A stretch of DNA of 47,271 nucleotides from Polyangiaceae bacterium (GTDB lineage Bacteria; Myxococcota_A; Polyangia; Polyangiales; Polyangiaceae), in contig JAICQQ010000041.1 of assembly GCA_025937785.1 (NCBI GenBank), positions 1-47,271 on the forward strand, given 5' to 3'. The position numbers were made by a program, and so were the translations under genes. The notes under the pieces were generated by a model that searched no databases, was not told the origin of the DNA, and worked only from the letters and a program-made list of their open reading frames with translations. This document shows positions 1 through 7,695 of the stretch, in pieces (the first letter of the stretch is position 1; each line of letters begins with the position of its first letter).

Positions 1-254
1 CGCACGGCTCCGTCCGTCTGGAGCGCGCTCCCGAGTCCAGCGTTGAACAGTGGATCTCGTTCCATTTGCCAACAGCAAGCAGCCGCCACCTCGGCAGGAT
101 CTTCGCCAGCGGCCAGCGCACGAAACCCGCGCCGGGCGATGCGAGTCAGGCTCACCACCGCCTGTTGCGCCCGCGGGCGCTTGGGATCCAAAGCGCCCGC
201 GCCCCCGTGCAACAGTACCAACGGCCCTGCATGCTCCATGAACACGTGCTTCAT
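1..254 (-). CDS. Isoaspartyl peptidase / L-asparaginase (plant-type, Ntn hydrolase), N-terminal part only
   Basis: Reading leftward from the ATG at 254 gives about 84 residues that run off the left edge. Near the N terminus is LVLLHGGAGALDP, followed by an Ala-rich helix and DPLFNAGLGSALQTDG. These are the conserved N-terminal blocks of the EcAIII/IaaA family, which hydrolyses beta-aspartyl dipeptides and asparagine after autocleavage before a catalytic Thr. That Thr lies outside the window, so catalytic competence cannot be judged. A second ATG at 239 would remove five residues. The gene is divergent from the ADP-ribose hydrolase fusion, with about 195 bp between them. Family assignment is confident; the exact substrate is not known. 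Confidence 0.85.
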   Translation of the reverse strand, partial: MKHVFMEHAGPLVLLHGGAGALDPKRPRAQQAVVSLTRIARRGFRALAAGEDPAEVAAACCWQMERDPLFNAGLGSALQTDGAV

Positions 255-290
255 ACGACGACCCGAGAACGTAGGCTGCCCGGACCCGGC

Positions 291-345
291 TTGACAACCC
301 GTCAGCGCGCGGACCTAGACGCACCGCGCGCGAGCCAAGTTGACA
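291..345 (+). promoter_or_regulatory. Two TTGACA hexamers in the divergent intergenic region
   Basis: Perfect -35-like TTGACA hexamers occur at 291-296 and 340-345, both pointing toward the gene at 449. Neither has a convincing -10 hexamer 16-18 bp downstream; the best candidate after the first is CTAGAC at 315-320. This is a possible promoter region only. Confidence 0.25.
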
Positions 346-448
346 ATCCCGTTCGGCGTTCGAGGCACCGTTCGCGGCGGCAGGCGACGATCTCCTGGAC
401 TTCGGCGAGTCGACGCTCCCGTGGCATGCAGCGTGCATTTGGCCGGGG

Positions 449-2017
449 ATGCCCAGCACCCCCGAGAGCATCGCAGCCGCCGCACTCTGGATCTCCGCCA
501 GCAGCTTGGCGTGGCGCCTGCTCGGCGCCTGGATTCGGACGCATCGTTCGCGGCGGGCGTACCCTCGCCTCACGACCGACACACAAGCGCGTGATGCGCG
601 CATCCACGGGTCGTTGCTCGGGCTGGCGGCGGGGGACGCGGTGGGGCTCCCCGCCGAACGCTTACCGCGCTGGCTGGTCAGGCTCCGGTACCCCGGGGGG
701 CCGCGGCTGCGCGCGGGTCGGCTGCGGCTCTTCCGCCGGGCGGGGGACGTGTCCGACGACACGCAGCTGGCGATCGCCGTGGCGCGCAGCATCATGCCGG
801 ACGGCAGCTATTGCCACGAGCGCTTCCGGGATGAGCTCAGGGCCTGGTACGCCTATCGCGTCGGCGCAGGAAAAGCGACCACTCACGCGGCGCGGCGGTT
901 GTGGCGGAACCGGGCGAGTGCTCCGGCGCCGCTCAGGAGCGCCGGCAACGGCGTCGCGATCCGCGTGGCGCCGTTAGGGCTCGTGATCGCGAACGACGAC
1001 CATTTGCTGCACGCCGTCGAGCTCAACGGGCGCGAAACCCATGGCGCGCCCCTGGCGATCGCAGCAGCCAAGCTGATCGCCCTGTTCGTGCACCGCGCGC
1101 AGCGTTTCGCGCCAGGCGCGCTACCGCGCGGCAACCAGTATCATGGCTTCATCGAGGCGCTGGCGCTGCGTGCAGGCTTTCCGCTCGATCGCTACCGGGC
1201 GGCACTGGCGGGCGGTTCGCTGGCGGAGCGCCTGGAGACGTGCGGCACCGGGCCCCACGTCCTCGAGAGCGTGACCGCCGTGCTCTTGGTGCTGCACAGC
1301 CACCCCGTCGACTTTCGAGCCGCCCTCGCGGCGGTGTTCGCCGCGGGCGGCGACACCGACAGCATCGGCAGCATGGTGGGCGCCATCCTGGGGGCGAACC
1401 TCGGCAGCGATGGCCTGGTCGCCGAGTGGACCCAGGTCGCGCCCGCCGAGTACCTGGGGTGGCTCTCCAGCAAACTCAGCCGCTCGTCCGTCGCCGCTCG
1501 CGGCGGCATGATCCGCTGTCTCACGGGCGACATCGCCGAACAACGCTGTGATGTCATCGTCAACCCCTGGAACCGAAACGCGATCCCCACCTGGCTCTTG
1601 CTTCCCCAGGGAGTCAGTCGCGCGCTCCGGCGCGCGGGCGGCGCGCGTGCCCTGGTTCAATTGAACGAGCACCCCCCGATGCCGCTGGGCGGTGCGCGAG
1701 AGACCTCCGGCTTCGCGCTGGCGGCGCGCTGGGTGATCCACGTCGCCGGCATCGACCACCTCTGGCGCGCTTCGGTGACTTCGATCCGAGAGTCGACCGA
1801 GGCCGCGTTGCGCCTGGCGGCTTGGCTAGGCGCGCGCTCGGTGGCCCTGCCGCTCATCGGTGCGGGTAGCGGCGGGTTCTCGGCAACGCGCGCCGAAGCC
1901 ATCATGCGCGAGGTGTGCCGCGAATGGACGGAGTCGTTCGACGACATCCGCATCGTGAGGAGGCGCTCGCCCCCCAGCGCCCCCGTGCACGAGGCCCGCC
2001 CACGCGGTAAGCCCTGA
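449..2017 (+). CDS. ADP-ribosylglycohydrolase-macrodomain fusion protein
   Basis: This 522-residue protein joins two ADP-ribose-processing domains. Residues ~50-350 are a DraG/ARH-type glycohydrolase: GSLLGLAAGDAVG, then SDDTQLAIAVARSI and GGDTDSIGSMVGAILGA, which carry the Asp/Thr residues that bind the two Mg ions in this family. Residues ~355-505 are a macrodomain: CLTGDIAEQRCDVIVNPWN, then PLIGAGSGGFS. In the macrodomain the usual NAAN...GGGGV loop is replaced by NPWNRN...LLLPQGV, a divergent subfamily. The likely role is removal of ADP-ribose from proteins or nucleic acids, or processing of ADP-ribose derivatives. The first ~48 residues are a hydrophobic then basic extension not needed for the ARH fold; the Shine-Dalgarno before ATG 449 is weak, so the start is uncertain. 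The kinase gene follows about 90 bp downstream. Confidence 0.85.
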   Translation: MPSTPESIAAAALWISASSLAWRLLGAWIRTHRSRRAYPRLTTDTQARDARIHGSLLGLAAGDAVGLPAERLPRWLVRLRYPGGPRLRAGRLRLFRRAGDVSDDTQLAIAVARSIMPDGSYCHERFRDELRAWYAYRVGAGKATTHAARRLWRNRASAPAPLRSAGNGVAIRVAPLGLVIANDDHLLHAVELNGRETHGAPLAIAAAKLIALFVHRAQRFAPGALPRGNQYHGFIEALALRAGFPLDRYRAALAGGSLAERLETCGTGPHVLESVTAVLLVLHSHPVDFRAALAAVFAAGGDTDSIGSMVGAILGANLGSDGLVAEWTQVAPAEYLGWLSSKLSRSSVAARGGMIRCLTGDIAEQRCDVIVNPWNRNAIPTWLLLPQGVSRALRRAGGARALVQLNEHPPMPLGGARETSGFALAARWVIHVAGIDHLWRASVTSIRESTEAALRLAAWLGARSVALPLIGAGSGGFSATRAEAIMREVCREWTESFDDIRIVRRRSPPSAPVHEARPRGKP

Positions 2018-2108
2018 TCGGCTCCGCCAGGCTTTTGTCGAGGGGTTCACAAAGGATCTGTTTACGACGCCGATGCGCCAGGATACCAAGGAGACTGGAG
2101 GTCGGCGC

Positions 2109-4316
2109 GTGTCGGAGAAGGACTGGATCCAGAGCGTGCTTTCTGCGGTCGGGCTGCTCGAGTCGAGCGACGCGCAGGACGTCCTGGTGGTCGAGGAGAC
2201 ACCTGGCAGCTCGGCTGACCTTTTGACCTTGTTCGGCTCGCTCGCGCAGCGGCTGCACACCGCGAGCGGTGCTGCGCAAGCGTGTAGCGCCGCGCAAAAG
2301 CTCGAGCCAGCGTTGATCGTGGTGGATGCGTCGGGACCGGCGTCCGCCAGCCTCGAGTTCTGCCGGAGGCTGAAGCAGACCGAGGGCCTCGAACACGTCC
2401 CGATCATCGTGTGCCTGACGTGGGACGTGCCCGAGCAACGCGTCGCTGCGCTACGCGCCGGTGCCGCCGAGGTGATCACCCGCCGCCAACCGGCAGAAGA
2501 GGTGCACCTGCGCCTGAAAGCGCAACTCGGCGTCGCCCGCCTCGTCACCGGTCTGAAAGCCAAGAATCGCGAGCTGTCGCGGGAGCTGGCGCTCGCCCAG
2601 GCCGCCCGCCAACAAGAGCTCTCACGCCTGCAAGGTCCGCTTTTAGGTGATGGCCCGGCGGTACGGACCCTGAGAAGCAACATCGCGACGCAGGCGAAGT
2701 TGGACGCGCCTCTGCTGCTGCTCTCGGAGCCGAGCTGCGGCGACGAAGCCGTCGCCCGCGCGGTGCACGACGCTTCCAGGCGCAGCGACCAACCGTTCTT
2801 CAAGATCCAGTGCACCGAGTTTCAAGCGGAAGATGCGCCCGAGCTCTTGCCCAGCGCTGACAACCCCGAAGCGCCGCTCAGCCTGCTCGAGATGGCACAA
2901 GGGGGCACGGTCTACCTCGACCACATCGGCCAGCTGCCGGCGGCACTGCAGCGGCAGCTAGCTGCTTGGCTTACATTCACGGCCCGCACGCGCGCCGAAG
3001 GCAAGACGCCGGCGCTCGAGTGCCGCTTGATCGCTTCCATCACCGACGCGAGCGGAGACTTCCCCGTCGGCTTCGATCCCGAGCTCGCCGACCATCTGCG
3101 CAAACACGTGCTGCGCCTCCCCTCACTACTCGAGCGCCCCGAAGACTTGCCCGCGCTCACGTTGCACTTCGTGCGCCGCCACAGCGCGCCGCTTGGCCGC
3201 GTGATCACCCACATCGGCAATGAAGCGCTCGAAGATCTGAGAAACTACAATTGGCCCGGCAATCTGCGTGAGCTCGAGGACGTGGTGCGCCGCAGCGTGA
3301 TCGCCACGCGCGGCGCGGAGCTCACCGTCGACCACCGCTTGCTCGACAGCGATCCTACCGTGGGCAGCTATCGTTTGACGCGTCAGCTCGGCGTGGGTGG
3401 TATGGGAGAAGTATGGGAGGCTCGCCACCAACTCCTGGCGCGACCCGCCGCCATCAAGTTGATCACGAGCCACGACGCCGACCCCAACGGGCGCGACACC
3501 TTGATCCGGCGCTTCCAACGCGAGGCGCGGGTGACGGCGGCGCTGACCTCGCCGAACACGGTCAAACTCTACGACTTCGGCGTCGGCGACGACGGATCGT
3601 TCTACTACGTGATGGAGCTGCTCGCAGGCATCGATCTGGAAGACGCCGTCCAACGCTTCGGCCCGATGCCTGCTACCCGCGTGGCGAACATCCTGCTCCA
3701 GGCCTGCCACTCCCTCGCCGAAGCGCACGGCGCAGGGCTGGTGCATCGCGACATCAAGCCGTCGAACCTGTTCCTGTGCAAACAGGGACTCGAGGTGGAT
3801 TTCGTGAAGGTGCTCGACTTCGGCATGGTGACCCCGCAACCCGACAGCCGCGAAACCCGCCTCACGCAGCAAAACCGAGTCTATGGCACACTCGCCTATG
3901 TCTCGCCCGAGGCCGCCCTCGGGCAGCGCGAACTCAGCGGCAAGGCCGACATGTACGCGCTCGGCTGCGTCGCGTACTGGCTGCTCGTCGGCGAGCTGGT
4001 GTTCCAAGCCCAAACGCCGCTCGCCATCCTCAAGCAACATTTGAAGGAAGCTCCCCCCTCGATTTCGGAGCAGGTGCCGGACGTCCCACTCGAACTCGAG
4101 CGCTTGGTGCTGGCGTGCCTCGCCAAGAACCCCGCCGATCGCCCGTCGGCACTGGACGTCTGGAGCACCCTGGTCGACACCGGCCTGCCCGGCGCTTGGA
4201 CCGCCGAGGACGCCTTTTCCTGGTGGCAGCACCACCTGCCGCACGTCGTGAACGCGCCTACGCTCGGAAGTCTCCCCCCCGAAGAGCTCGAGCCTCCGGC
4301 AGCGCTGGAAGGATGA
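2109..4316 (+). CDS. Receiver-like / degenerate NtrC AAA+ / Ser-Thr protein kinase fusion
   Basis: The GTG at 2109 is preceded by GGAGG with 7 nt spacing and is preferred over the ATG at 2073, giving 735 residues. Residues ~28-140 look like a receiver domain: LIVVDASG keeps a central Asp, but the acidic pocket reads EE and the usual KP lysine is RRQP. Residues ~170-410 resemble a sigma-54-interacting AAA+ domain but lack a Walker A lysine (SEPSCGDEAVARAVH where GESGTGKELVARAIH is usual), have DH instead of DE in Walker B (GGTVYLDHIGQLP), and lack GAFTGA; NWPGNLRELEDVVRRS is kept. Residues ~421-690 form an apparently intact Hanks-type kinase: GVGGMGEVWEA, VAIK-like AAIKLI, HRDIKPSNLF, DFGMV and GTLAYVSPEA. 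I infer a kinase with two non-enzymatic sensory or scaffold modules. Substrates are unknown. Confidence 0.88.
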   Translation: MSEKDWIQSVLSAVGLLESSDAQDVLVVEETPGSSADLLTLFGSLAQRLHTASGAAQACSAAQKLEPALIVVDASGPASASLEFCRRLKQTEGLEHVPIIVCLTWDVPEQRVAALRAGAAEVITRRQPAEEVHLRLKAQLGVARLVTGLKAKNRELSRELALAQAARQQELSRLQGPLLGDGPAVRTLRSNIATQAKLDAPLLLLSEPSCGDEAVARAVHDASRRSDQPFFKIQCTEFQAEDAPELLPSADNPEAPLSLLEMAQGGTVYLDHIGQLPAALQRQLAAWLTFTARTRAEGKTPALECRLIASITDASGDFPVGFDPELADHLRKHVLRLPSLLERPEDLPALTLHFVRRHSAPLGRVITHIGNEALEDLRNYNWPGNLRELEDVVRRSVIATRGAELTVDHRLLDSDPTVGSYRLTRQLGVGGMGEVWEARHQLLARPAAIKLITSHDADPNGRDTLIRRFQREARVTAALTSPNTVKLYDFGVGDDGSFYYVMELLAGIDLEDAVQRFGPMPATRVANILLQACHSLAEAHGAGLVHRDIKPSNLFLCKQGLEVDFVKVLDFGMVTPQPDSRETRLTQQNRVYGTLAYVSPEAALGQRELSGKADMYALGCVAYWLLVGELVFQAQTPLAILKQHLKEAPPSISEQVPDVPLELERLVLACLAKNPADRPSALDVWSTLVDTGLPGAWTAEDAFSWWQHHLPHVVNAPTLGSLPPEELEPPAALEG

Positions 4317-4366
4317 GCCACCAGCCGGAGGCGTGAGTTCGCGGGACCTTGCGCGCGCCGGCGAAG

Positions 4367-4398
4367 CGTGCGAACCTCCTCATCGAAGGAGGCGCACG
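4367..4398 (+). promoter_or_regulatory. Strong hairpin sequestering an AGGAGG Shine-Dalgarno
   Basis: CGTGCG (4367-4372) and CCTCCT (4375-4380) pair with AGGAGG (4387-4392) and CGCACG (4393-4398). This gives a 12-bp stem with an AA bulge and a CATCGA loop, ending directly before an ATG at 4399. The 3' arm contains a perfect Shine-Dalgarno. It may act as a translational switch. It could instead be a processing or termination structure after the kinase gene, but no U-tract follows. Confidence 0.5.
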
Positions 4399-4476
4399 AT
4401 GATTGTCGATACCCTTATCCGTCCCGTTTGTGCCGCCTCCTCGCTCCCGGTGCGCCGAGCGTCTGTCTGCCGTTGA
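4399..4476 (+). CDS. Possible 25-residue micro-ORF upstream of rsgA
   Basis: An ATG sits 6 nt after AGGAGG and opens a 25-codon frame (MIVDTLIRPVCAASSLPVRR...) ending in TGA at 4474-4476, 78 nt before rsgA. The ribosome-binding site is stronger than most in the window but lies inside the stem at 4367-4398. It resembles no family I know. It may be a leader peptide or simply chance; the call rests only on the ribosome-binding site and spacing. Confidence 0.25.
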   Translation: MIVDTLIRPVCAASSLPVRRASVCR

Positions 4477-4554
4477 ACGGCTGCGGACCGAGGCGGAAAG
4501 CGCGAGCCGAAAGCGGCCAGCGACAACCTTTTACGCGCCTCAGGAGCCGCCACC

Positions 4555-5601
4555 ATGTCCAGCATCGAAGCACTCGGGTACACACCCTTCTTTTCAGCAC
4601 AATTCGAACTTCTTCCCGAATCTCACACGCTACGCCCCGCGCGCGTCAGCGCCGAGAGCCATGGGCTATTTCAGCTCCTGGGGTGTGAAGCGACGCTCGG
4701 CGAACTCTCGGGCAAGCTGCGCGGTCAACTGAAGGCGATCCAGCGCCCGGTCAGTGGGGATTGGGTCGCTGTCAGCGAACAGGGCGATCGCGCCACGATT
4801 CGACACGTGCTGGATCGTCGGACGCAGCTCGTGCGTCGCGCGGCGTTCAGCGACCTGCCCCAGGTGATCGCCGCGAACGTCGACGTCTTCTTCATCGTGA
4901 CCTCGGCGAACCAGGAGCTCAATCCACGGCGCCTCGAGCGCTACCTGACCGCTGTCTGGGACAGCGGCGCCGATCCCGTGCTGGTGCTGAACAAGATCGA
5001 CCTCGTGGACGACGCTGCCGCTCTGGAAGCCAGCGTGCGCGACGTGGCCGGGGGCGCGACGATCGTGAGCGTCAGCGCACGCACGGGCCAGGGCATGACC
5101 GAGCTCGAGAGCTTGCTCTCACCGGCCAGGACCGTGAGCTTCATTGGGTCGTCGGGCGTCGGCAAGTCGTCGCTGGCAAACCGCATCTTGGGCCAAGAGC
5201 TGCAAGCCACGCAAGATACCAGCTCGACCGCGAAAGGGCGTCACACGACCACGCGACGCGAGCTCATGGTGGTCCCCGGCCGCGGGGTCTTGATCGACAC
5301 GCCCGGCATGCGCGAGTTCGGCATCATCGACGACGAGGGAGGCCTCGATACCGCATTCGCCGACATCGCTGCCCGGGCCCAGCACTGCCGCTTCCGCGAC
5401 TGCCAGCACGAGAGCGAGCCGGGCTGCGCGGTGCTGGCCGCGGCTGAGACCGGCGAGCTGTCGCCCGAACGGCTCACCAGCTATCACAAACTGAAGCGCG
5501 AGGTGCGGGCGGCGCAGGCGCGTCAAGATCCGGTGCTGGCTGCCAACGTGAAGCGGCGGTGGAAGAGCATCAACAAGGCCATGAGGCGGCGCTCGCGCTG
5601 A
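4555..5601 (+). CDS. rsgA: Ribosome biogenesis GTPase RsgA
   Basis: RsgA is a circularly permuted GTPase that checks maturation of the small ribosomal subunit. The 348-residue product has the expected order: N-terminal OB fold (~20-95, RPVSGDWVAV), G4 NKID (~145), G1 GSSGVGKSSLANRI (~198-211), the T-rich G2 region KGRHTTT, G3 DTPGMREFG, and a C-terminal zinc finger with HCRFRDCQHESEPGC. Length is normal for the family. The ATG at 4555 has AGGAG about 9 nt upstream. It begins a rightward run with the radical SAM gene, 63 bp further on. Nothing appears degraded. Confidence 0.95.
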   Translation: MSSIEALGYTPFFSAQFELLPESHTLRPARVSAESHGLFQLLGCEATLGELSGKLRGQLKAIQRPVSGDWVAVSEQGDRATIRHVLDRRTQLVRRAAFSDLPQVIAANVDVFFIVTSANQELNPRRLERYLTAVWDSGADPVLVLNKIDLVDDAAALEASVRDVAGGATIVSVSARTGQGMTELESLLSPARTVSFIGSSGVGKSSLANRILGQELQATQDTSSTAKGRHTTTRRELMVVPGRGVLIDTPGMREFGIIDDEGGLDTAFADIAARAQHCRFRDCQHESEPGCAVLAAAETGELSPERLTSYHKLKREVRAAQARQDPVLAANVKRRWKSINKAMRRRSR

Positions 5602-5649
5602 CCCCCTGGGCGTCCGCGGGGCGGCTGGCCCGCTACGCTGTTTCGGAGT

Positions 5650-5666
5650 ACGCTTCGCGAAAGCGT
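5650..5666 (+). promoter_or_regulatory. Hairpin between the Shine-Dalgarno and start codon of the radical SAM gene
   Basis: ACGCTT (5650-5655) pairs with AAGCGT (5661-5666) around a CGCGA loop. The GTG start at 5665 overlaps the 3' arm, and a GGAG at 5645-5648 lies just upstream of the stem. The hairpin could bring the Shine-Dalgarno close to the start or occlude it. It is short and may be chance. Confidence 0.3.
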
Positions 5667-6969
5667 GAGCGACCTGGGCGACCCTCCTTCCCTTGGACCC
5701 CATCCACTGTCGGCGGCCGAGCGCGATGCGCTAATGGCCGCCAAACGCCCGCGGCACCTGCCGCTGGCGCCGCTCGCCGCGCCGGCGCGACGCCAGCTGC
5801 CACTGGCCAGCGAAAGCACAGCGAGCGATCGGGTGCGCCCCATCTACTGCGTGTGGGAAATCACCCTCGCCTGCGATCTCGCCTGTCGCCACTGCGGCTC
5901 GCGCGCCGGACGCGCGCGCCCTGAAGAACTGTCGACGGCGGAGTGTCTCGATGTGGTGCGGCAGCTCGGCGAACTCGACGTCAAAGAGGTCACGTTGATC
6001 GGCGGCGAAGCCTACCTGCGGCCGGACTTCGTGCAGATCCTTCGAGCGCTCCACGAGCGCGGCATCGCCACCAGCACCACGACGGGAGGTCGCGGACTCA
6101 CTCCCGAGCTCGCTCGGCGAGCCAAAGAGGCAGGTCTGGGAGGCGTCAGCGTATCCCTCGACGGCCTCGAGGCGACGCACGACCGCTTGCGCGGCGTCGA
6201 AGGTTCGTTCGCTGCGGCGCTGCGGGCGATGGCTGCGTGCCGCGATGCTGGGCTGCGCGTGTACAACAACACCCAGATCAACCGCCTCAGCATGCCCGAG
6301 CTGCCGCGCTTGCTCGAGACATTGGGCGCCCACGGCTCGAGCGCCTGGCAACTTCAGCTCACCGTCCCCATGGGCCGCGCCGCCGACGAGCCCGAGGTGC
6401 TGCCCCAACCTTACGACCTCTTGGAGCTGTTCCCGGTGCTCGCGCGCCTGAAGCCGATCGCCGACAGCCTCGGCATCCTGATGTTCCGCGGCAACAACCT
6501 GGGCTACTTCGGACCTTACGAGTCTTTGTTCCAAAGCTGGACCCCCAACGGCCACTACAGCTCCTGCGGGGCGGGCACCTCCACGCTCGGGATCGAAGCC
6601 GACGGGACCATCAAGGGGTGCCCCTCGCTGGGTACTACCGCCTGGGGCGCGGGCAACGTGCGCGACGCACCGCTCGAGCAAATCTGGGAACGCGGCCTCC
6701 CGATGCGCTACACGCGAGAGCGCACCGTGGCTGACCTGTGGGGATATTGCCGTGAGTGTTACTACGCCGATGTGTGCCGCGCTGGCTGCACCTGGATGAG
6801 CGACATGCTGCTCGGTAAGCCCGGCAACAACCCCTACTGTCACCACCGGGCGCTGGAATTTTCGGCTCGCGGTCTCCGCGAACGCGTGGAAAAAGTCGCC
6901 GAGGCTCCGGGCCTTCCCTTCGATCAGGGCTTGTTCCGCATCGTGCAAGAACCGCTGGCATCCGACTGA
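5665..6969 (+). CDS. Radical SAM/SPASM-domain enzyme, probable peptide or protein maturase
   Basis: The 434-residue protein carries a radical SAM core with the 4Fe-4S motif C70xxxC74xxC77 (LACDLACRHCGS), a GGE-type SAM-binding turn (TLIGGEAYLRPD), and VSVSLDG. The C terminus is SPASM-like: a Cys in YSSCGAG, IEADGTIKGCPSLG, GNVRDAPLEQIW and CRECYYADVCRAGC, which should bind auxiliary clusters. SPASM enzymes such as PqqE, anSME and the RiPP maturases usually modify peptides or proteins. Residues 1-55 are a Pro/Ala-rich extension. Two tandem paralogous small proteins begin 68 bp downstream on the same strand, making them the obvious candidate substrates; that link is inferred from position only. 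A GTG start is assumed; an in-frame ATG at 5734 is an alternative. Confidence 0.88.
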   Translation: MSDLGDPPSLGPHPLSAAERDALMAAKRPRHLPLAPLAAPARRQLPLASESTASDRVRPIYCVWEITLACDLACRHCGSRAGRARPEELSTAECLDVVRQLGELDVKEVTLIGGEAYLRPDFVQILRALHERGIATSTTTGGRGLTPELARRAKEAGLGGVSVSLDGLEATHDRLRGVEGSFAAALRAMAACRDAGLRVYNNTQINRLSMPELPRLLETLGAHGSSAWQLQLTVPMGRAADEPEVLPQPYDLLELFPVLARLKPIADSLGILMFRGNNLGYFGPYESLFQSWTPNGHYSSCGAGTSTLGIEADGTIKGCPSLGTTAWGAGNVRDAPLEQIWERGLPMRYTRERTVADLWGYCRECYYADVCRAGCTWMSDMLLGKPGNNPYCHHRALEFSARGLRERVEKVAEAPGLPFDQGLFRIVQEPLASD

Positions 6970-7037
6970 ACCTCGCGACCTTGGCGAGGCGCCCGCCCCA
7001 GCAGTTCGTGGTAGGCTTGCGGCTCAGGAGATTGGGA

Positions 7038-7634
7038 ATGGCTTTGATACCTTGCCCCGCGTGCCAACGGCACGTCTACACGACCGAGACGACGTGCCCG
7101 TTCTGTCAGGGCGTTCTGCCCCCGCTCGATGCGGGCATTTCGCGCCGCGTGCCGGTGGGGCGCATGAGCCGAGCGGCGTTGGTGATGCTCGGCATGACCA
7201 GCGTGGCGTGTAGCGGTGACACGGAAGAGTCGGGGAATTCCGGCGGGGACACGGAGACGACCGCCACGTCCGGCACGAACAGTGGCACTCAGAGCTCGTC
7301 GACCAACGCGACGACGACGACGATGGCGAATGCGGTCAACACTTCTGCGGGCGGCGCGGCCACCGTGGGTGGTACGCCGGTCTATGGCGCTCCCCCGACC
7401 GGTGACGCGTTTGGCGCGGGCGGGTCGGTTGCGGACGGAAGCGGTGGGGTCGGGGGCACCGGAGGCACGGGCGGTACCGGAGGCACCGGAGGCACGGGCG
7501 GTACCGACAGCGGCACCGGAGGCAACGCCGGCGACTCTGGCGCCACGAGCGCGGGCGGCAGCAATTCGGTGCCGGGCACCGGCGGAGGCGGGGCCATGCC
7601 GCTTTATGGCGCCCCCCCCACGCCCGGCGACTGA
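7038..7634 (+). CDS. Zinc-ribbon/lipobox Gly-rich protein A, candidate radical SAM substrate
   Basis: The ATG at 7038 has AGGAG 7 nt upstream, giving 198 residues. The layout is unusual. Residues 6-23 hold two CxxC pairs (CPAC, CPFC), like a small zinc ribbon. Residues 43-58 (MSRAALVMLGMTSVAC) look like a short lipoprotein signal with a VAC lipobox at Cys58. The rest is Ser/Thr- then Gly-rich, including a GGTGGTGG stretch at about 140-160. YGAPPT occurs twice, at Tyr116 and at the C terminus (Tyr190 of 198). The paralog immediately downstream has the same plan. Position after a radical SAM/SPASM gene suggests it is modified, perhaps at the YGAPP motifs; this is inference. I do not recognise a named family. 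Confidence 0.8.
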   Translation: MALIPCPACQRHVYTTETTCPFCQGVLPPLDAGISRRVPVGRMSRAALVMLGMTSVACSGDTEESGNSGGDTETTATSGTNSGTQSSSTNATTTTMANAVNTSAGGAATVGGTPVYGAPPTGDAFGAGGSVADGSGGVGGTGGTGGTGGTGGTGGTDSGTGGNAGDSGATSAGGSNSVPGTGGGGAMPLYGAPPTPGD

Positions 7635-7695
7635 GCCTGCGAACCCTTGGGGTTCGTGCTACGGTGAGCGCAGGGACCGGGAAGGGATTGGGAAC

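Noticed and set aside
2073..2108. ATG at 2073 as the start of the kinase fusion
   Set aside because: No Shine-Dalgarno precedes it, whereas GTG 2109 has GGAGG at 7 nt.
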